DNA of 64,000 nt from CBDCHC01 sp965277055 (GCA_965277055.1 OZ255703.1:124001-188000), one strand, 5' to 3'. Shown: positions 1 to 9,178, counted from the first letter of the stretch. Made by a program: numbers and translations. Notes: generated from the letters alone by a model not told the origin.

Positions 1-90
1 CCAACTATCTATGAAGTGAGTAATACAGCGAGTGTGAAAATAACAACTGAGGAAGATTTAGTAATTGCCAATAGTATATTAAATAACTAA
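1..90 (+). CDS. C-terminal end of a nucleotidyltransferase, probably IspD (partial)
   Basis: An open frame enters from the left edge and stops with TAA at 88-90. The last 29 residues end in VKITTEEDLVIANSILNN. The pattern 'IK-T-EDL-IA--IL' is typical of the C-terminus of IspD (MEP cytidylyltransferase, isoprenoid precursor synthesis) and of related nucleotidyltransferases. Only the tail is visible, so the family call is an inference. The gene converges with the LysR gene, 3 bp away. Confidence 0.45.
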   Translation, partial: PTIYEVSNTASVKITTEEDLVIANSILNN

Positions 91-93
91 TAC

Positions 94-984
94 TTAACTG
101 GTCATCGTACTATGTTCAATGACAAACTTCTTAAATCGTTTTGCCATCGGATTGAGTTTATCTTTGTGATGGACGATATGCCAGTGTCGAATAATAGGAA
201 AGCCTACAATATCAAGTTTCACCAATTCACCTACTTTAAGTTCTAATTCTACAGTGGATTCAGATACAAACCCAATGCCGAGTCCGCTTCGCACCGCATG
301 AGTGATTGCTTCATTTGAGTTGATTTCAATTTCAGAGTTAAACGATAGCCCAGTAATACGCTCCACAGTTTGGCGCGTACCGGAGTCGGCTTCTCTGGTG
401 ATGAGTGCTTCATTTGCTAAACTATCAATACTAATATTTTTTTTATTCACCAGCACGTGCTTCGGGTGACTGACTGCTATCAGATGATTTTCTTTAAATT
501 TATCGCACACTAAGTTTTTATCCTTAGGTGGCTCACCCATGATAACCAAATCCCCTTGAGCATATTTAATTCTGCGGAGTAAATCTGAGCGATTTGTGAT
601 TTCTAAGTGAAAACTCATTTTAGGATTTTCTGTTTTAAATTTCGCAAGTAAGCGAGAAATAAATGAATTTGCCGTAGTTGCTACCACGATATTAAGATGT
701 CCTGAATTTGGATCTAGCATTTGATTAATGTAGAGATTACTTTTCTCTAGTTTGTCAATGATTTCCTTAGTATCAACTAAAAGTTTCTCTCCGACCACTG
801 TAGGGGTAACATGCTTGCCTCGCACCACGATAAGATCAGCACCAATATTAGTCTGTAGTTGCTTCACTTGGGTATATACCGCAGGTTGGGTGATATTAAG
901 CTCTCTAGCAGCAAGGGCAAAATTTCCGAGCCGAACCACAGACTCAAAACTATATAATTGTTTTAAAGTATAATTAATCATCAC
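94..984 (-). CDS. LysR-family transcriptional regulator, CbbR/YeiE-like
   Basis: A 296-residue DNA-binding regulator of normal LysR length. The N-terminal winged helix-turn-helix covers about residues 5-65 (LKQLYSFESVV, then AARELNITQPAV). A periplasmic-binding-protein-like effector domain follows. The motif READSGTR at 197-204 resembles the 'REPGSGTR' signature of CbbR and YeiE regulators, but no Calvin-cycle gene is in this window, so the target is unknown. ATG codons occur at 984 and 981; either may be used. The gene is divergent from panB with only 16 bp between the start codons, so each promoter must lie inside the neighbouring gene or the two must overlap. Confidence 0.85.
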   Translation of the reverse strand: MMINYTLKQLYSFESVVRLGNFALAARELNITQPAVYTQVKQLQTNIGADLIVVRGKHVTPTVVGEKLLVDTKEIIDKLEKSNLYINQMLDPNSGHLNIVVATTANSFISRLLAKFKTENPKMSFHLEITNRSDLLRRIKYAQGDLVIMGEPPKDKNLVCDKFKENHLIAVSHPKHVLVNKKNISIDSLANEALITREADSGTRQTVERITGLSFNSEIEINSNEAITHAVRSGLGIGFVSESTVELELKVGELVKLDIVGFPIIRHWHIVHHKDKLNPMAKRFKKFVIEHSTMTS

Positions 985-1000
985 GTTATTATAGTTATCA

Positions 1001-1747
1001 ATGAAGCATTATTCGCATAAATTATCTGCTCTCACCGCGTATGATTACACTCTTGCGAAGATTTTTGATACCTGTGGTATAGATATTATCCTTGTTGGTG
1101 ACTCCCTTGGAAATGTCATTAAAGGTGAACAAAATACTCTAGGCGTCACTGTAGAAGAAATATGCTACCACACCCAATGTGTTCGTAGAGGCGTAACAAA
1201 TGCCCTGCTTATGGTAGATATGCCCTACCAGAGTGATACTACCCCTAAAGAGGCATTAAGTACCGCTAAAAAACTCATTGATGCCGGGGCTGAGATACTC
1301 AAAATCGAAGGGGCTAAGTTTGCAGTCATTGAGGCACTACTTGCTCAAAATATTAGAATATGCTCTCACTTAGGCTTAGAACCTCAATCTATAGAAACTA
1401 TGGGGCTTAAAGTTCAAGGTAGAGATGCAGAAAGTGCTGAAACTATTATGCGTAATGCTGAGAAACTTGAACAACTCGGTGTGGAGATGATGTTACTGGA
1501 ATGCGTGCCTTGCTTACTTGCACAGCGTATTACAGAGCTACTCAATATTCCAACTATTGGCATTGGGGCAGGAAGTGCTACCAGTGGGCAGATATTAGTC
1601 GGCTATGATATGCTCGGTATTAGTGGACACTTACCAAAGTTTGTTAAGAATTTTGGACAAGATGCAGATATTATTAGCGCTACGAAAACCTACATTAACG
1701 AGGTGCGAGACGGGGTGTTTCCAAGTAGTGAATATAGTTATCATTAA
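1001..1747 (+). CDS. panB: 3-methyl-2-oxobutanoate hydroxymethyltransferase (pantothenate synthesis)
   Basis: PanB transfers a hydroxymethyl group from methylene-tetrahydrofolate to 2-oxoisovalerate, giving ketopantoate, the first step towards pantothenate and CoA. The 248 residues show the family signatures in order: LTAYDYTLAK near 11, LVGDSLGN at 31-38, VDMPY at 72-76, KIEG at 101-104, VQGRD near 138, LECVP at 166-170 and IGIGAG. These include the Mg2+-binding aspartates (D34, D73) and the substrate lysine K101. The N-terminus is some 11 residues shorter than in E. coli. No panC adjoins it; the next gene is ftsW. Confidence 0.95.
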   Translation: MKHYSHKLSALTAYDYTLAKIFDTCGIDIILVGDSLGNVIKGEQNTLGVTVEEICYHTQCVRRGVTNALLMVDMPYQSDTTPKEALSTAKKLIDAGAEILKIEGAKFAVIEALLAQNIRICSHLGLEPQSIETMGLKVQGRDAESAETIMRNAEKLEQLGVEMMLLECVPCLLAQRITELLNIPTIGIGAGSATSGQILVGYDMLGISGHLPKFVKNFGQDADIISATKTYINEVRDGVFPSSEYSYH

Positions 1748-1758
1748 TAGCTTAAACA

Positions 1759-2853
1759 ATGATTAAAGGGCTAGATACGCGCTTATTACTCGCCATTGTA
1801 AGTTTACTGGCACTTGGGCTAATGATGCTTCTCTCGGCAACCTATCACACAGATTTTGGCAAGGGAGTACTCTCTTGGCATATCGTTAAACAACTGATGT
1901 TCATTGCACTTGCATCTATTGGCATGTGGATGTTATTTTTTGAAAGTCCGATATTTGCCAAAATTAATATGCACTTTCTCTACAACCATACCTATATTTT
2001 TTACTTAATCTGTGTGATTTTACTATTGCTTGTTTTGCTGGTTGGACATAGTGCTAATGGCTCAACACGGTGGTTAAAAATTTCCTCATTTACCTTGCAA
2101 CCCTCTGAGTTTGCTAAACTTGCCATTATCTTTGCCGTAGCAAAAACCATTGCTGAGCAAAATATTCGTAGCTTTGGCGGCATTATTAAAAATATTTTAT
2201 TATTACTCCCCTTTATTGTACTCATCTTAATGCAAACCGATTTTGGGGCAATATTTGTAATTGGTATTACAGCATTTGCAATTTTGTTTATCTCTGGTAT
2301 TAATTGGAAATTCTTTGTTGTCAGTGCAATAGCATTACTCTTGATATTTATTGCTCTGGTATTTTTAGACCCCAACCGCTTTGAGCGGATGATTGCCTTT
2401 TATTACGAACAAACTGGGCAAGGACTGCAAGCACTGATTGGCATTAACCGTGGAGGGTGGTTTGGCATAGGTATTGGTGCAAGTATTCAAAAAATAAGCA
2501 AACTTCCAGAAATTCATACTGATATGATTTTTTCACTTATTGCTGAAGAGTTAGGTCTTATTATGATTATTGTAATACTGGGATTGTACACCTATATTTA
2601 CATTAAGGGCTTTAGTATTGCCATTCATTCTATCAAAATAGGCAACCCCTTTCATTCGTATGTAGCATTTGGCATTACCTTCTGGCTCGCCTTTCAAACG
2701 CTTTATAATATTCTGATGAATATTGGTCTTGCTCCGATTAAAGGCTTTACCCTGCCACTAATAAGCTACGGTGGAAGTAGTATGCTAGTAACGCTCATTG
2801 CTTTTGCTATACTTCTACGTATAGATGCTGAAAATAAGGGACGTAATGGCTAA
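1759..2853 (+). CDS. ftsW: FtsW, septal peptidoglycan polymerase (SEDS family)
   Basis: A 364-residue inner-membrane protein with about ten hydrophobic helices. It carries SEDS signatures: TRWLKISSFTLQPSEFAKLA near 103-122, a loop with PEIHTDMIFSLIAEELG, and the C-terminal PIKGFTLPLISYGGSS. FtsW polymerises lipid II at the division septum with FtsI. The direct overlap with murG, as in division/cell-wall clusters, favours FtsW over the elongation paralogue RodA. The rest of the dcw cluster (murC, murD, ftsQ) is absent here, so the cluster is split in this genome. Confidence 0.93.
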   Translation: MIKGLDTRLLLAIVSLLALGLMMLLSATYHTDFGKGVLSWHIVKQLMFIALASIGMWMLFFESPIFAKINMHFLYNHTYIFYLICVILLLLVLLVGHSANGSTRWLKISSFTLQPSEFAKLAIIFAVAKTIAEQNIRSFGGIIKNILLLLPFIVLILMQTDFGAIFVIGITAFAILFISGINWKFFVVSAIALLLIFIALVFLDPNRFERMIAFYYEQTGQGLQALIGINRGGWFGIGIGASIQKISKLPEIHTDMIFSLIAEELGLIMIIVILGLYTYIYIKGFSIAIHSIKIGNPFHSYVAFGITFWLAFQTLYNILMNIGLAPIKGFTLPLISYGGSSMLVTLIAFAILLRIDAENKGRNG

Positions 2854-3901
2854 TAAACCTACTATTCTCATTGCAGCAGGAGGTACTGGTGGGCATATCT
2901 TCCCTGCACTTGCAGTCGCTCAGGAGTTTGAACAAGAATATACCATCATCTGGCTTGGTACTAAACAAGGAATGGAATCACGCATCGTTACCTCATATCC
3001 ACTACATACTGTAAGTGCTGTTGGCGTTAGAGGCAAGCAATTAACAAAATTACTGATTGCTCCTGTGAAGCTACTTTATGCGTTAGGGCAAACTATGCAC
3101 ATTATCCGTAAATATAAAGTGAGTGCGGTGATTGGCTTTGGTGGATTTGTTGGCGGAATTGGTGGTTTAGCTGCATTACTTAGCCGCAGACCGTTAATCA
3201 TTCATGAACAAAATAGTATCAGTGGTACATCTAATCGTTACTTACACAAGTATGCTACTACAACTTTTACTGCCTTTGCTAATGTCTTGCCGGGAGCAGA
3301 AGTATGCGGAAACCCTATAATGTGGGAGGCACTGCCCAAACAAAATATTACTACACCTCATTCTTCTCTCACCCTACTCATTCTTGGGGGTTCTCTTGGA
3401 GCACATGCACTTAATAATATAATCCCTACGCTAGAATTTAACGGACATATTCTACATCAATGTGGCAGAGCTCATCATAAAGAAGTCACTAAATTATATG
3501 AAGAACAGAGCGCATACGCAAATTACACCTATGAGGTAGTGCCATTTATTAAGGATATGCCGAGTTACTATGCGAGAGCAGATATTGTGATTTGTCGAGC
3601 AGGAGCCATGACGATTAGTGAGCTAATAAAAACCCAAAGTTGTGCTATATTGATACCCTTCCCCTATGCTATTGATAACCATCAATATCATAATGCAAAG
3701 ATTCTTACCAAACATGATTGTGCAGTGCTCATAAAGCAATCCATGCTTAGTAAAACTGCACTAGAGGAAGTGCTACATACTCTCACAATAAAGAGAATTA
3801 AACAAATGCAAAATAACTATGCAGTGTTTCCATCAGACTTTGGAGCAAGGCGAATTGCGAGTAAGGTAAGCACGCTTCTTAGAGAGCAGTCTAATCTTTA
3901 G
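2846..3901 (+). CDS. murG: MurG, lipid II synthase (GlcNAc transferase)
   Basis: MurG adds GlcNAc to lipid I on the inner face of the membrane to make lipid II, the substrate of FtsW. The glycine-rich motif GGTGGH is at residues 12-17. A second-domain motif GGSLGAHALN and a UDP-GlcNAc-binding region (CRAGAMTISEL, PFPYAIDNHQYHNA) follow. I chose the ATG at 2846 over an upstream in-frame ATG at 2825. AAGGG at 2836-2840 sits 5 bp before it, and the resulting start (MANKPTILIAAGG) matches the family. The start overlaps the end of ftsW by 8 bp, suggesting translational coupling. The 3' end overlaps ccmH tail to tail by 11 bp. Confidence 0.95.
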   Translation: MANKPTILIAAGGTGGHIFPALAVAQEFEQEYTIIWLGTKQGMESRIVTSYPLHTVSAVGVRGKQLTKLLIAPVKLLYALGQTMHIIRKYKVSAVIGFGGFVGGIGGLAALLSRRPLIIHEQNSISGTSNRYLHKYATTTFTAFANVLPGAEVCGNPIMWEALPKQNITTPHSSLTLLILGGSLGAHALNNIIPTLEFNGHILHQCGRAHHKEVTKLYEEQSAYANYTYEVVPFIKDMPSYYARADIVICRAGAMTISELIKTQSCAILIPFPYAIDNHQYHNAKILTKHDCAVLIKQSMLSKTALEEVLHTLTIKRIKQMQNNYAVFPSDFGARRIASKVSTLLREQSNL

Positions 3902-4340
3902 TGAGTAATTCTCTAGCGGTGTCTAACGCCTCTTTGTTTGGCGTAGTATCTTCTAGTGTGTTTTGTTTACGACGCCTAACAATAAGCATCGCAATAGAAA
4001 TAGCGATAAAGGCAAATGGCCCAAACCATAAGATATACGTATGGTAATTGACTGGCGGTTCAAACACCGCAAAATCACCATATCTATCAGTCATAAACAT
4101 AAAAATTTCACTATCACTGCGGTTATCTAGGAGCATATCAGCCACCACGCCTCTGAGATCCTGGGCTAATGGTGCATCAGAGCCACCAATGCTTTGCCCC
4201 TGACATACTGGACAGCGAATATCCTTAATAAGCGCGTTATAGCGTTTTTGTAATACTGGATTGTCAAAATTATGGGTGGTAACTGCACTTACACCCAGAG
4301 ATAGAAACAGCGAAATACATACAACAATATATTTCATCAT
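3891..4340 (-). CDS. ccmH: CcmH-type cytochrome c maturation thiol protein
   Basis: 149 residues, the length of single-domain CcmH/CycL. An N-terminal signal segment (about 1-19) is followed by a periplasmic domain with IRCPVCQGQS; C43 and C46 form the redox pair that keeps apocytochrome c cysteines reduced for haem attachment. One transmembrane helix (about 104-124) and a charged cytoplasmic tail follow. The gene starts 6 bp after the ihfA stop, on the same strand, so it is probably read through from the translation operon. No other ccm gene is in the window, which is unusual because ccmH normally closes a ccm operon. Confidence 0.9.
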   Translation of the reverse strand: MMKYIVVCISLFLSLGVSAVTTHNFDNPVLQKRYNALIKDIRCPVCQGQSIGGSDAPLAQDLRGVVADMLLDNRSDSEIFMFMTDRYGDFAVFEPPVNYHTYILWFGPFAFIAISIAMLIVRRRKQNTLEDTTPNKEALDTARELLTKD

Positions 4341-4346
4341 GGGCAG

Positions 4347-4631
4347 TTAATTATTATTAACGATTGATTTGAGTTTAGTACCTGCTTTAAATGTTACTAC
4401 TCTTCTAGCAGAAATAGTATATTCTTCACCTGTTTTAGGGTTTCTCCCTGGACGGGCATTTTTTTCATTGAGCACAAAGTTACCAAATCCCGATATTTTA
4501 ATTTCCTCACCTGTAGCTAGGGTTTGTTTGATAATATCGAAAAAATTATCAACAATCATAGCAGCATGAATATAGTTGATATCCATTTGATCAACGAGTG
4601 TGTTTGCAATATCTTTTTTAGTAAGTGACAT
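4347..4631 (-). CDS. ihfA: Integration host factor alpha subunit
   Basis: A 94-residue HU/IHF-family DNA-bending protein. It starts LTKKDIANTL and carries the beta-arm signature GRNPKTGEEYTISARRVVTFKAG with GFGNF upstream. The place directly after pheT, 6 bp away on the same strand, is the conserved ihfA location in gamma- and betaproteobacteria and separates it from HU paralogues. Confidence 0.92.
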   Translation of the reverse strand: MSLTKKDIANTLVDQMDINYIHAAMIVDNFFDIIKQTLATGEEIKISGFGNFVLNEKNARPGRNPKTGEEYTISARRVVTFKAGTKLKSIVNNN

Positions 4632-4637
4632 AATCTT

Positions 4638-6962
4638 CTACCTTTGTTGTGCGTTAAATGTAGTGGTTAATAGTGAAACAACTTCTGTGGTTGCCATATC
4701 AATCTCTTTATCTGTGAGCGTTTTGCTATCAGACTGATATACAAGCGAAAATGTTAAACTATGGTGATCTTTGGCCATTGTATCATCTTGCCAAATATCT
4801 ATTAAATTAATACTGCTCAAGAACTTTTGTTGCAATGCCTGCAATTGAATAATAATACTATTATAGTGATATTTTTTATCAATAAGTACCGAAATATCAC
4901 GCTTAGATGCTTGATAATGAGCAAACTCGGCAAATCTCGGTAAAGTAGTATGCATTAGAGGTGCTAATAATAACTCAAACACATATACCTGCTCTAATCC
5001 AATATCTTTAGCAATAGCGGGGTGTAAACAACCCGCAAAACCAATGACTTCGCCGTCTTGAACCAAGTCTGCACGTTGCCCTGGTTGGAGCAAGGGATTA
5101 TCAGATATTACAAACTCAGCGTCAGTCAACGTTTCTACATCTGCTTTAATATCAAAGAAATCATAATTACGCTCTTTATCAAGATAATTAAATGGTGTTT
5201 TACCTATAATGAGTCCAGCAATTTTATCAATTTGCCCAGTAGTGTCTTCACGTTCAAAACATAGTCCTGTTTCAAAAATTTTCATACTACTGATGCCATA
5301 GCGTTTATTGTGTTGGGCGGTTTTCACCAGCCCCGCAATCAATGAACCACGCATCACTTTCATATCAGAAGAAATAGGGTTTAAGAGCGTAATATCACCA
5401 CCAAAGGTCTGGGCAAGCTCTGTAGAGATAAAACTATAATTGACTACTTCCGTGTAGCCATTCGCCAGCATAGTATGTAATAATTTTCGTTTACTCGTTG
5501 GTTCGTTAGAAAGTGATGAAGCAATATGAAGAGGCTTTGTAGGTAACTTGTCATAGCCATAAATCCGTGCTAACTCTTCAATTAAATCAACATCTACGGT
5601 AATATCAAAACGGAAACTTGGCGGAAGTATAGTAATCTGGGTATCAGATTCTGAAACAATTTCAAAATCAAGATTTTTGAAGGTCTGAGCAATCCACGAG
5701 CGCTCAAGAGTAAAGCCAAGTGTGGTGTCTATTTTGTTATATTGCACACATACCTCATTTCGCTGAGGTAAATACTCTGGGTGAATACTGCTACTAATCT
5801 GTGCAGCTTCACCACCACAAATTTCCAGTACTAATTCGGTAGCACGGTGCATTGCATGTTCGGTGAGGTTAAAATCAACTCCTCGTTCAAAACGTAGCGA
5901 GCTCTCAGTGTGTAGTCCATGATCACGTGCTTTACCCGCAATACATATAGGATCAAAAAATGCGCTTTCTAAAATAATACTTGAAGTTTCAGTAGTGGTA
6001 GAACTACTCATACCGCCCATAATGCCAGCAAGGGCAAGTGCCCGAGAGTTATCTGCAATAACTAATGTCTCTGGTTTAATTTGCACAGTATCGCCGTTTA
6101 ATAACTCCAACTCTTCACCCGAAGTACTTAAACGCACTGTAATAGCAGTATCTATTGCATCTCTATCAAAGGCGTGCATAGGTTGCCCAAGTTCTAGTTG
6201 CACAAAATTAGTAATATCTACTACTGGAGAATGTAATGCATAGCCACTTCTAGTAAGTTTATCTGCCATCCATGTTGGCGTTGACTTGGTATTATCTATA
6301 TTAGTGACCACACGTGCTAAATACTTAGGACAATGTGCAGGCTCACTTGACTCTGTTGCAATATGGGCTGTACCAACTGATTTAATATGAGATGAAGCTA
6401 CATGCAGTGGAATATTATAATTTACTGCTACTTCCCGAGCTACTCCGAGTACCGAAAAACAATCACCTCTATTAGGAGTAATATCAATATCGATAATCTC
6501 ATCATCAAGGTTTAAATATTCGCGAATATTCATAGCAACTGGAGCATCTATTGCCAACTCCATGATACCTTCTGAAGTATGAGTCAAACCTAATTCTGAT
6601 TCTGAGCAAATCATCCCAGCAGACTCAACTCCGCGAATCTTAGCTTTTTTAATTTTAAAGTTACCAGGGAGTACACTACCAACTGTTGCTACTGCAACTT
6701 TTAAGCCTGTTCGTACATTACTTGCCCCACAAATTATTTGAGAAGTTTTGGCTCCAATACTGACCATGCATACATTTAATTTATCAGCGTTAGGGTGCTT
6801 ATCGCAGGTGAGTACCTCACCTACCACCACCCCAGTACATGCTGGTGCTATAGTATCTATCCCATCTACTTCAAGTCCAGACATAGTAAGCGTATGAGCT
6901 AGCTCACTTGTAGTAACTTCTGGTGATACAAACTCACGTAACCAACTTGATACAACTTTCAT
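4638..6962 (-). CDS. pheT: Phenylalanyl-tRNA synthetase beta subunit
   Basis: 774 residues, close to the usual 790-800. The protein contains the N-terminal tRNA-binding (EMAP-like) domain with KHPNADKLNVCMV and CGASNVRTG (about 40-150), the B3/B4 editing region, the B5 domain with DITPNRGDC-type sequence, and a C-terminal ferredoxin-fold anticodon-binding domain (about 680-774, starting YQASKRDISVLID). It pairs with PheS in an alpha2-beta2 enzyme that charges tRNA-Phe. It begins 1 bp after the pheS stop. Confidence 0.97.
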   Translation of the reverse strand: MKVVSSWLREFVSPEVTTSELAHTLTMSGLEVDGIDTIAPACTGVVVGEVLTCDKHPNADKLNVCMVSIGAKTSQIICGASNVRTGLKVAVATVGSVLPGNFKIKKAKIRGVESAGMICSESELGLTHTSEGIMELAIDAPVAMNIREYLNLDDEIIDIDITPNRGDCFSVLGVAREVAVNYNIPLHVASSHIKSVGTAHIATESSEPAHCPKYLARVVTNIDNTKSTPTWMADKLTRSGYALHSPVVDITNFVQLELGQPMHAFDRDAIDTAITVRLSTSGEELELLNGDTVQIKPETLVIADNSRALALAGIMGGMSSSTTTETSSIILESAFFDPICIAGKARDHGLHTESSLRFERGVDFNLTEHAMHRATELVLEICGGEAAQISSSIHPEYLPQRNEVCVQYNKIDTTLGFTLERSWIAQTFKNLDFEIVSESDTQITILPPSFRFDITVDVDLIEELARIYGYDKLPTKPLHIASSLSNEPTSKRKLLHTMLANGYTEVVNYSFISTELAQTFGGDITLLNPISSDMKVMRGSLIAGLVKTAQHNKRYGISSMKIFETGLCFEREDTTGQIDKIAGLIIGKTPFNYLDKERNYDFFDIKADVETLTDAEFVISDNPLLQPGQRADLVQDGEVIGFAGCLHPAIAKDIGLEQVYVFELLLAPLMHTTLPRFAEFAHYQASKRDISVLIDKKYHYNSIIIQLQALQQKFLSSINLIDIWQDDTMAKDHHSLTFSLVYQSDSKTLTDKEIDMATTEVVSLLTTTFNAQQR

Positions 6963-6963
6963 A

Positions 6964-7989
6964 TTATTTAAATTGGGTTAAAAAGCGCATGTCATTATCA
7001 TAAAACAGGCGTAAATCACCAATGCGATATTTCAGCATAGCCAAACGCTCAATCCCCATGCCAAATGCTAAAGCATTCCATTTTTCTGTATCAATACCCG
7101 AGGCACTTAATACATTAGGATGCACGACACCACAACCAAGTACTTCCAGATAGCCAGTGTCGGAACACACTCTACAGCCTTTACCACCGCACATAACACA
7201 CTCAATATCTACTTCAGCGGAAGGCTCAGTAAATGGAAAGTATGAAGGACGAAAGCGTACACCAAGATTATCATTATCAAAAAATGTGCGTAAGAACTCA
7301 ATCAACAATCCTTTCAGCTCAGCAAAACTCACAGAAGTATCAACAATCAATCCCTCAATTTGATGAAACATTGGACTATGGGTAATATCCAGATCATGGC
7401 GATATACTTTACCAGGAGCAATAATATGAATAGGTGGTTCATTATCCTTCATAGTACGCACCTGCACTGGAGAAGTGTGCGTACGTAAAACATTACCACT
7501 TGGGAAGTAAAATGTATCATGCATCGCTCTTGCAGGATGATGCTGTGGGATATTTAATGCTTCAAAATTATGAAAATCATCTTCAATTTCTGGTCCTTCT
7601 GCAATAGCAAATCCATGACGTTTAAAAATTGATTCTATTTCATAAAGTACTGCAGTTATCGGATGTAGGCTTCCTTGTTGGTGCACTCTTGCTGGGAGAG
7701 TAACATCTACCGCCTCAGAGGCAATATGTGCCTCCAAAGCAGCAGCTTCAAGTATTTGCTTTTGCTTAATAATTAAGCTACTAATAGTCTGCTTCGCCTC
7801 ATTGATTTTAGCACCCATTTTTGGTCGTTCGCTAGCATCTAGTCCGCCGAGTGACTTTAGTAACCGGGTCAATTCACCACTCTTACCAAGCACCTCTACA
7901 CGTAATGATTCAAGTTGAACTAAATCACTAGCACTACGAATATCATGCTCAATATGCTCTTTGATGCGCTGGAGGTCATCTAAAATCAT
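6964..7989 (-). CDS. pheS: Phenylalanyl-tRNA synthetase alpha subunit
   Basis: A 341-residue class II synthetase subunit. An N-terminal coiled-coil (about 1-85, tRNA contact) precedes the catalytic core with HPARAMHDTFYF, the phenylalanine/ATP-site segments VYRHDLDITHSPMFHQIEGL and FRPSYFPFTEPSAEVDI, and the closing GMGIERLAML motif. It sits between rplT and pheT in the standard order. Confidence 0.97.
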   Translation of the reverse strand: MILDDLQRIKEHIEHDIRSASDLVQLESLRVEVLGKSGELTRLLKSLGGLDASERPKMGAKINEAKQTISSLIIKQKQILEAAALEAHIASEAVDVTLPARVHQQGSLHPITAVLYEIESIFKRHGFAIAEGPEIEDDFHNFEALNIPQHHPARAMHDTFYFPSGNVLRTHTSPVQVRTMKDNEPPIHIIAPGKVYRHDLDITHSPMFHQIEGLIVDTSVSFAELKGLLIEFLRTFFDNDNLGVRFRPSYFPFTEPSAEVDIECVMCGGKGCRVCSDTGYLEVLGCGVVHPNVLSASGIDTEKWNALAFGMGIERLAMLKYRIGDLRLFYDNDMRFLTQFK

Positions 7990-8007
7990 GAGGCAAGCCT
8001 AAGTAGA

Positions 8008-8367
8008 TTATTTAGCGAGTGCTGCTTTTGCTTGGTTTGCTACTTCTGCAAAGCCTTCTTTGTCAAAAATAGCAAGGTCTGCAAGCACTTTTCTATCAAT
8101 CTCAATTCCAGCTTTACCTAAGCCATTGATGAGTTGTGAATAACTAATACCATTGTTTCTTGCTTCTGCATTGATTCTGGTGATCCATAATGCTCTAAAG
8201 TGTCTTCTTCTTTGTCTTCTGTCACGATATGCATACTGACCTGCCTTAATAACTGCTTGTTTGGCAACGCGATATACTTTTGAACGCGCACCATAATAGC
8301 CTTTTGCTTGTTTTAATACTTTTTTGTGTTTTGCTCTCGCTTGAACACCACGACTTACTCTTGCCAT
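8008..8367 (-). CDS. rplT: 50S ribosomal protein L20
   Basis: 119 residues, very basic. The family segments ARVSRGVQARAKHKKVLKQA and RRRHFRALWITRINAEARNNG are present. L20 is needed early in 50S assembly and, in E. coli, represses its own operon by binding the leader. It follows rpmI after 24 bp, as expected. Confidence 0.97.
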   Translation of the reverse strand: MARVSRGVQARAKHKKVLKQAKGYYGARSKVYRVAKQAVIKAGQYAYRDRRQRRRHFRALWITRINAEARNNGISYSQLINGLGKAGIEIDRKVLADLAIFDKEGFAEVANQAKAALAK

Positions 8368-8391
8368 AATTCTCTCCTAATATTCTACTAA

Positions 8392-8589
8392 TTAACTATA
8401 TGGTAACATTCTTTTTACCATCGGGGTATCGACTGCTTCTACCATATCTGGTGAGCGTAAATGACGTTTTCTTCCCGTAGATTTCTTAGTCAAAATATGA
8501 CGTAAGTGTGATTGTTTACACTTGAATCTGCCTGTAGCAGTCTTCTTAAAGCGCTTTGCAGCACCACTATTTGATTTTATTTTTGGCAT
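8392..8589 (-). CDS. rpmI: 50S ribosomal protein L35
   Basis: A 65-residue basic protein starting MPKIKSNSGAAKRFKKTATG and containing RHILTKKSTGRKRHLR, the L35 signature. It lies between infC and rplT. An AAGGAGTAA-type ribosome-binding sequence precedes its ATG. Confidence 0.96.
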   Translation of the reverse strand: MPKIKSNSGAAKRFKKTATGRFKCKQSHLRHILTKKSTGRKRHLRSPDMVEAVDTPMVKRMLPYS

Positions 8590-8627
8590 AATTTACTCCT
8601 TATTATGGGAAGTATTGCTACTTCTGG

Positions 8628-9149
8628 TTATTTACGTAGGGGTGAAAGCATCATGCCTAAGCTACGACCCTCTAACTTTGCCTTAGATTCTACTACGGCA
8701 AATTCTTTTGTCTCTTCTTCAATTCTATCAAGTACTTCTAGCCCGAGTTCCCGATGTTGCATCTCGCGGCCTTTGAACCAAATACTGACTTTTACTTTAT
8801 CGCCTGCCTCTAAAAACTTTACTAAGTTTTTAAATTTAATTTGGTAATCACCTTCTTCAGTACTTGGGCGATATTTAATTGTTTTAACGCTAACTTTTTT
8901 CTGTTTTTTCTTTGCGTCTTTTTTTTGTTTTTTTAGTTCATACAAGTACTTACCAAAATCCATAATTTTACAAACAGGAGGTTTAGACTGTGCTGCAACT
9001 TCTACCAAATCCAGATTTTGCTTTCGTGCGATATTTAGCGCCTCATCTATAGGGGTAACACCGAGTTTGGTGCCCTCATGATTAATCAGCAGTACCTCTC
9101 TTACGCGAATATCTTCATTAACACGTGTTTTTATTGGATTTTCTTTGAT
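8628..9149 (-). CDS. infC: Translation initiation factor IF-3, with non-AUG (AUC) start
   Basis: IF-3 binds the 30S subunit and polices start-codon choice. The C-terminal domain is obvious (PPVCKIMDFGKYLYELKKQ, then FKGREMQHRELGLEVLDRI). The N-terminal domain lies upstream of the first in-frame ATG: from 9149 the frame reads IKENPIKTRVNEDIRVREV, matching other IF-3 N-termini. No ATG, GTG or TTG precedes this in frame. ATC at 9149-9147 has AGG seven bases upstream; ATA at 9161 is the alternative. This gives 173 residues (E. coli has 180). A rare start codon is the known self-regulatory device of infC, so I annotate it this way rather than as a truncated gene. Confidence 0.9.
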   Translation of the reverse strand: MKENPIKTRVNEDIRVREVLLINHEGTKLGVTPIDEALNIARKQNLDLVEVAAQSKPPVCKIMDFGKYLYELKKQKKDAKKKQKKVSVKTIKYRPSTEEGDYQIKFKNLVKFLEAGDKVKVSIWFKGREMQHRELGLEVLDRIEEETKEFAVVESKAKLEGRSLGMMLSPLRK

Positions 9150-9178
9150 ATATGTACCTATGAAAAAAAGTGTCTTAT

